Part shown: positions 55,413-64,000 of the stretch, one piece after another | Position numbering within the stretch: position 1 is the first letter of the stretch | Layout of the letters: every line of letters begins with the position of its first letter | Assembly: GCA_023053575.1 (NCBI GenBank) | Contig: JAKZAP010000003.1 | Coordinates: 10,330,561-10,394,560, forward strand | DNA from: Branchinecta lynchi | Lineage: Eukaryota > Arthropoda > Branchiopoda > Anostraca > Branchinectidae | Length of the DNA stretch: 64,000 bases | Direction of reading: 5' to 3' | Translations under genes and position numbers: made by a program | Notes under the pieces: generated by a model | Seen by the model: the letters and a program-made list of their open reading frames with translations, nothing else | Told to the model about the DNA's origin: nothing | Databases searched by the model: none

Positions 55413-56610
55413 TCAACTTGGATGGCCGGTTGAGTGGAGGGCTCTAGATCTAATCGTGGGGAATAAGGTGATGAGTCGCGGGGCACTGCTGTGCTTTTCT
55501 GATGGTAAGCTGGCCTGATCGCACTATGCTGGACACTCGGCCAGCGGGTGGAAGGAAGGTGGTAGGTGAGAGATTCCAACCCGATGTCAATGTTTAAGGA
55601 AAGTGCCCTTCGCTAATGTTCTTAAAGTTCTACATAGTGCTGCACTAACCTGGTATCTTCATACACACAGTAGACGGTACACAGGTTTTATTGGTAACAA
55701 CAGAGACACTGTAAGTGGTGGATGTACAGAACAGACTGCCTGACAAAATGGGAAACACTTCAAACTAAAACTTCTTGAAAACCTGTTAGAAAAGCTGACG
55801 TGTTATATCGTTGGCCTTTATGGTCCCGCCATAAACCCATTTATATTTTCGGGTCACGACGAAGTAGACCGACTCATGGAAATGGGCCCGGAACAATAAA
55901 ACTAAATAGAAAAGTCACGTTGCGCCTGGCAACATAGAAATAAGCTAAGGAAGTTTACAAAGTCTCCCCCCACAAAAACGGTTTTCCCCGAAATCACTAT
56001 TCAACTTTCAATCTCAGTAAGGCTACTAGAATATTTTACGAAGCACCACATAACTTTTAATACTAACACACTTGAAGTTGCATCACCGGTAACAGTTCTA
56101 AAATCTAATTCCAAGATTTAATGCCACTCAAAACCCTTTTTTTTTAACTTTTTCTATGGCTGCTCAAATTAACACTATACTGAGCGTGTGCCTACTATCG
56201 CCTTCAGCGATACACTGGGGGCGTCTGGCTCCCTCACTACACACCTCCACTTAACCTATAGTGCGCATTGCTAGCTAAAGTTCTACACAATTATATCTAC
56301 AACGTACTAACTGAACCCTCCCCGAACAAAACTTATTCCTCCTTACTCGTTGTAACATCTTAAAGAACTTTCCGAGCTTGTCCGGCTGTGTCTTTTAATA
56401 AGAAGTAGGTTGTATGTAATACATTCATTTTATAACGAAACAGCTGCAATAATGGCAAAATTTGAAGTTAGAGCAGACGGTTGTAGGAGTTTGCTACTTC
56501 TGACTCGTTGAATGAATAAATACTCGAGGAAAGATGATAAAAACATCTAAAAGAAAATAAAAAATAAAACAATAAAAATGATCAAGTATAACGACAAAAT
56601 GAAATAATTC
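55413..56610. other. No gene recognised
   Basis: A minus-strand reading at 55,379-55,579 overlaps the LINE tail in another frame and is unsupported. The rest is A+T-rich, with no clear repeats or motifs seen. Confidence 0.4.
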
Positions 56611-56613
56611 CCT

Positions 56614-57667
56614 CTATTTCATACTATAAAATCCCCCTGGTTTTCTAACTCTTTTCCCCAGACCACTATCAAAGTTTGGACCTGTGGCGAAATCTTTCAG
56701 ATATGGTGAAGAAAGTGTAGGAAAAGGTGGAACTGAAACGCGTCCTATTCCCGTATTTCTGGGCGTGGATGTCCCCAAAATTGGAGATTCTATCAACGGC
56801 ATATCTCTTCGTTCGGAACTACCAACTGGAGTAGAGACAACTGTGGAACTTTCTTTGCTTAAACTATCCCTCCGCATAGAATCGCTTTTCCCGTCCCGAA
56901 AATTTCCTATCCCCTCAATCACGGTATTTTGCATGTGATTTATAAAGCTAGGTGATTCAGATGCATCGGGGATTGATAACCCTTCAACGTTATCTTAAAG
57001 AGAGCAATCCAACCCCTTGCTCGTCAACCCATTAGTTTGATTACCCTGCAAGAAGGTAAGCATAATTTTCCCTGCTTGTGCGTATCCCACTAAGGTTGAG
57101 TTCGCGTCGCTCCCAGGTATATCAGTTTTACTGATGTCCTTTCCTCGTATTCCCAAGTGCTGCTTTTGGATGTCTGGATTCCGCTTTAGGAAAACAGCTG
57201 TATCTTTAACCGGCTTTATGAATCTCGCGTGAACTGTCCGACAAAACTGACTGAGCAGCGTATGAACACAACCGAGTTTCAGCCGTCGGCGTCCACTTCG
57301 TCGTACCATCCTGAACAGTATGATGCAGGATTGCCCACTCGGTAGATTGTCTTTCCGATTGGACGGCTAAGAGTAAGTCTGCTATTCCCTCCCTGGTCCT
57401 TGCAAAAAAGTCATTCACTGGACCTTGCAGTGCCTGTGATGATTCCATTGTGTGTGTTTGCAGGAATCCCCTGAATGCATGTTCTTGCAGTTGAAATGAT
57501 GGTAAGTTAGATGGCGAAGGCTGATACGGACCAGCTGCAACCGGTTCTTCCATCTGTTGACTGGGCAATCCTACACCATATGGATGGTATGACGATGTGG
57601 ACGCCGATTTCCCCGACTGACTTGGGCAAGCAACTATAGCTCGGAAAGGTGTTTCTAGCTGGAACAT
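56614..57667 (-). pseudogene. Decayed ORFs of a Maverick/Polinton-like element, function unknown
   Basis: Three minus-strand readings (57,667-57,206; 57,309-56,995; 56,934-56,614) follow each other with frameshifts near 57,240 and a stop near 56,995. The first begins MFQLETPFRAIVACPSQSGK, which resembles the start of viral packaging ATPases with a P-loop (PSQSGKS). Homology is lost after about 20 residues, so this may be a fused scrap. The remainder includes IQKQHLGIRGKDISKTDIPG and a Ser/Pro-rich tail ending RVRKPGGFYSMK. I do not recognise it. Position next to the polymerase suggests the same element. Confidence 0.45.
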
Positions 57668-57872
57668 GATGCTGACGTCAAGGATACGGAACGACTAAGA
57701 CTGTGTTCAACTTGCATCTCTTTTTGTAACCAACACTTTTATTTACAACTATAGCATATAAAACACTCTATACATTAATCAACTCTTTTTCTTGTCGCTG
57801 ACGGATTTATTTGATTGAGTAATGGCCGAGGGGGGTGGTCTGTACGCCGTCCAATCGTAGGTACGTCTTGTC

Positions 57873-57978
57873 TGAAACGCCAGATATACTCAATCGGAGC
57901 TGATCTACCGTGTACAGCATTAACCTGAAACGCCAGATATACTCAATCGGAGCTGATCTACCGTGTACAGCATTAACC
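57873..57978. repeat. Exact 53-bp tandem duplication
   Basis: Two identical 53-bp units (57,873-57,925 and 57,926-57,978), beginning tgaaacgccagatatactca and ending cagcattaacc, lie head to tail with no mismatch. They sit just past the C-terminal end of the polymerase remnant. The lack of divergence implies a recent event or an assembly artefact. Confidence 0.9.
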
Positions 57979-58052
57979 GTTTTGATCGAATAGCACGGAA
58001 CTTTGTCTTGCTAATTCACCTTTAAGCACTGAATTTCTATATTACTCTACCG

Positions 58053-60717
58053 TTAAATATTTTTCAGTAAATACCTTGGTGTGCCTTCTGCGCCATATTT
58101 TAACTGGTCTTGGTACGTCACAGCTACATAAGATTTCGGTAATGTAACAATCAATTCTACAAACCAGTCACTACCCAACTCGTTCTTCATGCGTCCTGGT
58201 TCATTTTTGACATTACTTTTCCGTAGCTGTTCATATTCTGGTCCGTCAAAATTTGAGAAGTCGATATAAGGCCGTAGGGCAGGCGAGAAAAGATCTGCCC
58301 CAATATCTTTAGTATAAAACATACAAAATAAGCTATCCGTTATCAACCATGCAGAGTTTTATGCGTGTGGGGTTGTCTAGTGGTCGTTCTGGGTCGGCAT
58401 AATAGGGAACTAACTGGTCCCAGAATACTTTTGCCATTATCATTTTCGAAATGGACAGAATCGCCGTGCCCGCTGCGACATGCCTGTTAAGCGTGACGTG
58501 ACGTTTCTTACGGAAAAATAAAGCAGTTTTCTCGTTGATGATTGTAAATGATGACAAATTCGAGCTTTGGACAAACGAGATACCGTCTTTTCATTAACGG
58601 ACTTTGTCGGCTTCTATCCAAGGAATACGATCGTTTTCAATTTTTTGCTTATTGTAAGGGGACAGCGTGTCGTAAGTGATTCTCGTTTTAGCTACAGGGA
58701 AAGGGAACTGTCGGTATTTGTCTTGATATTTAAATAGACTTTTACCATTCACTTGGATCATGTACCCATAGGGCCCCATTATCTTCGATCGCAAAAAAAT
58801 CAGGGTAATCCTTGGGTTCAATAAATTCATAATCCGACACTGGCATCTTAAACTGACTCATGCACTGGGAGTATAGTCCTTTTTTCCCACCCGCGACACT
58901 ACGGTCTAAGAAGCTGTATATCTCTTGTGACGTCACCAGTTGAACGGTATGGCTGACCATTTTAAGCATCAAATCATACGATAACACCGGCGTAGAAACG
59001 TAACAATTCACTTCTAAATTATAGAAAGACAGCACGTTATTCGCAAACGTCGAAAACACATCCCCTAATGCTAATACGTCCGAACAAAGATAAATACGGC
59101 AATAATCCCAAAGTGTTTTACAGTGGAACGTGGCCCACATGTTCTGCGTCAGCTGATAATCTTCTCGCTCAGATTTTCCTCGGTTAAATCATTATAGAAA
59201 TGATCTATGGAAGGTAACTGTGTTTCGTTAAATTTATCCAGTGAATCCATGTAGGCATAAGGAAAAACTCCTTTTTGATATCATACTCGTTTTGCTTTTC
59301 AAATTTCTGCCTTAAAAATATGAAAACTGTGTGGGTCGTCACTCTTTTGTACTTTGATCAAGTTTTCAAGACTTCTCGGCAGTGGCTAGCGAATCAAAAA
59401 ATTGAATAGAATAGCGTCTTGGTCGGTCATTTTTCAGTTCTTCCCACGTCATTTTCAGCGCCTGATATTTTTCGGAACTTTTTGCTGTGATGTTGTATTT
59501 ATTAGAAAACCCTTCCAAATGAAGTTGACTGATGGCCTGGAAAATATAGCTTACATCATAACTGAGTTTATGAAAGGCTACAGGAATAAACCGTTTATGT
59601 TTTAATGAGGAGTTACATTTTGAGTGAGCGACCCCCCGGGAATTAGGTCCTCGCGTCAAATGGCAGTGATCAAGAACTTTCTGTTGGCCTATGGATGCCG
59701 GATCCAACACGACTTCTTTTTCACAGATCCAACACAGTTTAGAATTTAATTTTTGGAAATCTGTGAGGGATGGTATCGTAAATATTGTCAAGGCATCGCT
59801 TGGCGTGAAAAATTAAACTTTCTAATCCTTTCACGTGACAGTCGAGGCCATTACAATCCTCGTAATGAATGCAGTGGTGGTATTTTTGAATTCTAAAATG
59901 TTTTTCCTGGAGCAGGCATGCTCACTACTTGCATTCCCTGAATGGAACAGTTGGGGAGATGGTCTTCTAAATCTTTGCTGCTTTCCTTTCCTTGTAAACA
60001 AAATGGGCAGTAAAATCGCATTTCATCAGTTTTGTTTCTTAATAGTCGACTGACGGATGTGATGGGGAAAAAATGAGCGTAGCGATATCCAAGTTCCGTG
60101 TACAATAAAAACACATAATACCGAACGTGACGAATCGACGGGACACGAATCGGAAAAATTTTGCGGTCGGTGTCATCGTAAAAAAGGACACAAACCCCTA
60201 CGCACTGATTTTCTTACTCCCAACGGGCAATATCTTTAAGGTGAATCGGCCATTGGTTCTTAAAGCAGTCAAAGGTAACCGTAGGAAAAATCCCAGCTGG
60301 CCCATTACCTACATCTAATCCATGGTTGTTTAACGATAATAGTTTTTTCCTGGTAGCATCAACTCGCAAAACTTGATGACAAGCACAAAGGACTGACCAT
60401 AGAAAGCATTTACCCATCTGATCAAATGACAACTGTACCACTGCTCTTTTCCTGACCATTGCCTTGGGCAGTGGAGGATCAAATTTACCAATCGGCAGTG
60501 GAAATTCTACCTTGCACTGAACTACATGAATCTGTAACCCTTTAACCCCTAATAAACTGTAGCCTGATCCTAGATCTGCGTATTGATTGTTGGATTTTTT
60601 TATTTTTGCAAACCAACGCTCAATAACGTCTTGTACATCTGATTTTAAATAAAACTTTTCTAAAAAACTAACAACTGGTACCACACGGACGAAGGTTGCA
60701 TCTAGCACGCATTGCAC
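58053..60717 (-). pseudogene. Protein-primed family B DNA polymerase of a Maverick/Polinton- or adintovirus-like element (broken)
   Basis: In order on the minus strand: KRAVVQLSFDQMGKCFLWSV (60,490-60,390) is the N-terminal block of these polymerases. It is followed by YCPFCLQGK and C-x2-C/DHCH zinc-binding parts (CWICEKEV, DHCHLTRG). FIPVAFHKLSYDVSYI belongs to the exonuclease region, and IYLCSDVLALGDVF (59,100) and YDLMLKMVSH are further conserved blocks. KTRITYDTLSPYNKQ follows. Near 58,341 a single extra base splits the catalytic Asp-Thr-Asp-Ser region between two frames. After that comes DFSNF and NVKNEPGRMKNELG. At least four frameshifts and the lack of the usual C-terminus make it a pseudogene. 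In the intact element this enzyme replicates the linear genome. Confidence 0.88.
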
Positions 60718-60965
60718 TCGTATTGAATTATTTTTTTTTTATATTTAGACAGCCTCGCGACCAATCTTCTATTATGGTACTTGCAAAACAAATGTTTCCT
60801 CATAATCCACATTATTTGCTTGACAGTTTTCGGTTGGCGACCGACAAACCGTTTGGTTACCGATGTATTAATTTGAATGCATGAGGTAAAAATCTTGTCA
60901 GACGATGAGAAGCTCGTCTTGTTCCAGTCTGCTATATCACGACTCCAGAAATATAAAAAAAAGAT

Positions 60966-61262
60966 ATGACAAGACCTTTACTTGTGGAATTCAAAGACAC
61001 ACCAGCTCACCCTCAAACAGATCCATCTCAAGCTGTACCCACACCCGACACGCCGTCACAAGCTCTTAACTCACCAGTGTCGGACAGTAATGAAGGTAGT
61101 GTTTTGCAGCTACTACCCGCCAGCCAACGCTCTTCCGGCAAAGCGCTGCTGGATTATTTAGAAAGAATGGAGGGAATTCAGTTTCTCCCTTCGAGCCAAG
61201 AGATTGTGCATTGCAGGGCAACAGTTTTTGAGTCAAAGGCATATGTCCTTGAGTTTTATTAA
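60966..61262 (+). pseudogene. Element-encoded ORF with SSGKALLDYLER block
   Basis: This 98-codon reading lies 250 bp from the polymerase and points away from it. A Pro/Ser/Thr-rich N-terminus is followed by SSGKALLDYLERMEGIQFLP. After about residue 80, a frame change near 61,215 gives a second open frame (61,204-61,452) that seems to continue it. I do not recognise the protein. Position suggests it belongs to the same Maverick-like element. Confidence 0.4.
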
Positions 61263-61449
61263 AAGCAAACATATTTTAAAATGTATAAAAATGTTGACAC
61301 AACGTACAGTTCAAAGATCCATGGATACATATTTTGCGAGCATGGGCAGGGAGCTTTATCCTCACCCAAACATCGTGGGACTGAACTTCTTAAAGTCAAA
61401 CACGTACTGGATACGAGAAGCGTTCATCTTTATCGTACAGGGCCCTATG

Positions 61450-61842
61450 TGAACAAGTCATTCGAACACTTCGTGCATTCATTGTTCACTACTGTACCCA
61501 GTTTAATACTTTTTCGTTCCTGCCCCAGCTCGATCAGATTGTACAGACCTACAATGCAACCCCCCAAGCAGTTCGCGTTGCACGCACAAAAGATACATTT
61601 GAAAAGGGGGGATTTAATTTAAGCAAAGAGCTGTTTTGTATTCATTCCGTCCAACAGGCTGATCCCCTTACATATTCACTAGTCGATATGCAGGACTCTT
61701 CAGTGTTGGGATCGTGGTATAAAGAAGAGCTGCAAAAAGTCCAAGAACCAACCGAATACACCATCGAACGCATTCTTAGAGCGAACCCGAGCAGGAAAAC
61801 GTCAGAATTGCTGATTTTTAACCAAGCTGTCTCCACCTATTA
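61450..61842 (+). pseudogene. Maverick/Polinton integrase C-terminus with chromodomain-like end
   Basis: The + strand reads QVIRTLRAFIVHYC and QLDQIVQTYNATPQAVRVA, the end of a retroviral-type (rve) integrase core, where YNxTxH is usual but the histidine is missing. It then reads DTFEKGGFNLSKELFCIHSV and YSLVDMQDSSVLGSWYKEEL plus QKVQEPTEYTIERIL. This is the SH3-like/chromodomain tail found in Maverick integrases (Y.L.D..G..I.G.FY..ELqkv). TAA is at 61,840-61,842. The catalytic D,D,E part upstream (61,265-61,450) is not recognisable in any frame. Confidence 0.75.
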
Positions 61843-62560
61843 ACCTAGAAAACGAAGGTTGGAGCCTTGGTCTCTTTTCATTTGACAAACTCATTCGACA
61901 GTCTTCGACATGATAACGAATATTCGATTCAAATAAGACGATCAACTACAGCCAGTAACATTGTAGAACCAAATGGAAGAATGGTAATATCACATAGCCG
62001 CTTAGAAAAAATATAATTCGGTCGAAAAACATTGGTATAACGAATATTCTTCAAAGAGATTTGGGTCTCTAGTAGCTATGACTGCAATTTGCCTGGAGTT
62101 CGATCTATGTTTACAGCGACTTTGTACAGCTTTCTCGTGTAGGCAACACGACAGCCCCTATTTACGTGTCCTGCCACGGCAGACGACCTGTGATAATGTT
62201 ATGAGCTATTCGATACAGCCCTTGATCTACCACGATATAAGCAATAAAAACATCAAAGGTAAGATCATACCGATCAGCTGAGGTATTATATCGTTGACAG
62301 TGCATTTCAAAAAAGATACATGAAAAAAGATCATTTGTCTGTCCGTCGGTTGAATGCTTTGCTCAAACATTGCAACAAGGACGTGTATTACTCTGGCTTT
62401 GGTTTACTTTGGTGAGACGATTTGTGATGCCCGCCGCCAGGCGAGGTTGCTTCCCGAACGATGCAGGACTTTGAAGGAGGAAAGGATTTTGGTGCTTCCC
62501 ACCGACACAACATACATCACTTGGTTATATCCCAAAGAATTGAAAAATCAATAAAATCTC
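61843..62560 (+). other. Degenerate readings downstream of the integrase remnant
   Basis: Short + strand readings (ENEGWSLGLFSFDKLIRQ near 61,850; TASNIVEPNGRMVISHSRL near 61,950; EERILVLPTDTTYITWLYP near 62,490) look like broken pieces of protein-coding sequence, probably further genes of the Maverick-like element. None can be assigned. No terminal inverted repeat of the element was found. Confidence 0.35.
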
Positions 62561-62645
62561 GTTTGTTTTTAACAGGATCGAGATCAGGCACCTGATAATG
62601 CTTGACCTTGCCTGTACAAACATACCGGGCAATTCTTGATAGATT

Positions 62646-62978
62646 TCAGTGTTGGGTGACAGGCTGATTTACAAACTGGAGAAGATTTGTTCCATTTCTT
62701 GCATGTTTCCTCCAGAAGTTCTCCTTAGATGTCTGTTTCCTAGAACAGAAATGTGCCCATGCTTGCAAGATCTCCCCGCACAACTCGCAAAGTATGGGAA
62801 CATTCACTGTGAAAGCAGCAATATCACCGTGTTGCAGATCTTCCAAAAAGATCTGGAAAACCCACCGATTAATGATTCCTGCTGCGAGACGATGCTGTTT
62901 TTTATCGTCTACAAATCTAGGAGATACTTTCACTCCGATATTTGTAGTACGCAAATTTCCCGCGGGCTGTAATGTCAT
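62646..62978 (-). other. Unassigned readings on both strands
   Basis: A minus-strand reading of 110 codons and + strand readings of 107 and 65 codons overlap. The minus reading contains FTVNVPILCELCGEIL with a Cys pair. No recognisable domain decides between them, so coding status is uncertain. Confidence 0.25.
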
Positions 62979-63149
62979 CCTAGTCTCCTAGTCAAAAGGC
63001 TGTATATACAAACGCTTTTCACGTTCCACTAAGAAAAGATAATTTGAGCTGGATGCTGCAATTTCAATTTCCATGCATGCATGGGACCTGTATTCCACTT
63101 ACCTCTGTATCCTTCTGTTTCCACTTCTCATTTCACTTCTTGAGATCTC

Positions 63150-63330
63150 ATTTTTTATGGCCATTGCCCTCCGGCCAAGTGCCATATAGGGATCGCAATT
63201 TCTGTCCGTCGGTTGGTCGGTCTTCCACATAAGCTAGGACAATGAAACTTGGCAGGCGTATCAGGGACCCCAAAAGATTAAGTTGGAAATAATCACTTCC
63301 ACGATCCGAACATCGTGGGGGGAGTCTTGG
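63150..63330 (-). repeat. 3' end of the hairpin-ended repeat, reverse orientation
   Basis: In reverse complement the segment reads 'tgatacgcctgccaagttt', 'accgaccaaccgac' and the terminal hairpin 'tatggcacttg' ... 'ggcaatggccata'. It matches the ends at 30,100-30,166 and 47,665-47,700. The open frame of the neighbouring gene-like reading runs into it. Confidence 0.7.
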
Positions 63331-63344
63331 CCTCCTTCGCCTCT

Positions 63345-63809
63345 TGTATGGATTGCAATTGCATACGAACATCCTTTATGGTCACTGTATCGTCTGAGTT
63401 TATGTAGTACCTCGATAGTGCCTGGAAGGTTTCGGAAGGACGGCATTTGAGTAGCCGCTTCCGTAGTTACAGTCTCTGAAGATCCCAAGAGGTTCTGGGA
63501 GTCTATAATGATAAATAATCCATTCAGTTCCTTGTAGTTTCCCATATCAGTCCCAGTGGAGTTCAAATGTTCCAAAAATCTTGTTTTGCTTTGGTGTAAA
63601 ATCGAGCCAAATGTCATTACTTCGTCGCATCTTGGGCACCATCGTACAATATATTCACATCCGCTATCCCTTCTTATATGTACGAAGCACTTCATACACA
63701 TATATGTTTCTAAGTCTACTTTATATGCCGGCTGAATATTCGTTTCACTTTCATACATGTACAGCCCTTTGAAACTATCAACAAGTTCTAAAAACTTACT
63801 GGCATCCAT
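63345..63809 (-). CDS. Hypothetical protein fragment with two CxxC pairs
   Basis: From an ATG at 63,809 the minus strand is open for more than 150 codons: MDASKFLELVDSFKGLYMYE, then YMCMKCFVHIRRDSGCEYIV and RWCPRCDEVM. The C-x2-C ... C-x2-C spacing suggests a zinc-binding module. Later it reads ELNGLFIIIDSQNLLG. The frame continues into the hairpin-ended repeat beyond 63,345, so the true 3' border is probably a splice site or the gene is truncated there. No obvious GTRAGT donor was found. It could be an exon of a host gene or another element-encoded protein. Confidence 0.4.
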
Positions 63810-64000
63810 CTTCAGTTGTATACTCGAGCGGTTCTAACAAAGTAAAGTTTTCCAGATTGAACACAGTACCTGACTGATACTGGTACCCAAAAACATTCTG
63901 TTCTTATAGGACAGAGCGAGCAGAGCAGAAGGAGCATCTCCTCTCTTTTTTTAAAAACTGGTCTAACGGACGCTATAAGTATGCGACTAGTCGCACGCTG

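Overview
This is an invertebrate-type metazoan genomic window, about 60% A+T. It has spliceosomal introns, GT-AG exon boundaries and very dense transposable-element debris. I see no bacterial operons, rRNA, tRNA or CRISPR. The species cannot be named from sequence alone. The mix of DNA transposons, LINEs, a Maverick/Polinton-like DNA-virus relative and IRAK-type kinases fits many marine invertebrates, such as sponges, cnidarians or lophotrochozoans.

The only convincing host genes are IRAK-family (interleukin-1-receptor-associated, Toll/MyD88 pathway) kinases on the + strand. One paralog contributes a C-terminal exon at 15,094-15,360. A second has a complete catalytic domain in seven exons between 17,307 and 54,902. 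Exon phases chain cleanly (1-2-2-0-0-0-0) and give 341 residues after the first split codon. The glycine loop, VAIK-type lysine, alpha-C glutamate, IRAK-specific tyrosine gatekeeper, HRD, DFG and MTS activation-loop motifs are all visible, but the APE motif reads AEE. The splice phase at the end of the first paralog's exon matches the start of the second, so a fused two-kinase transcript is possible. An inverted, decayed copy of the DFG/activation-loop exon lies at 41,212-41,334 in the last intron.

The rest is layered mobile DNA. At 0-15 kb there are a PIF/Harbinger-like MITE, a 200-bp near-perfect palindrome, a Tc1/mariner-like fold-back, a LINE reverse transcriptase on the minus strand, a hAT-like element, a large inverted repeat, and the first of a 305-bp MITE family. 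The kinase introns hold a + strand LINE split by a 1.5-kb hAT-type insertion, five further hAT-type elements with 8-bp target duplications, two long arrays of a hairpin-ended repeat (28.3-30.2 and 43.3-47.7 kb), and repeated fold-back elements. From 47.9 kb there is a LINE ORF1 remnant, a second copy of the first MITE, and a LINE tail. At about 56.6-62.6 kb lies a decayed Maverick/Polinton- or adintovirus-like element with protein-primed family B DNA polymerase and integrase/chromodomain remnants. A 155-codon minus-strand reading of unknown function with two CxxC pairs ends the window.
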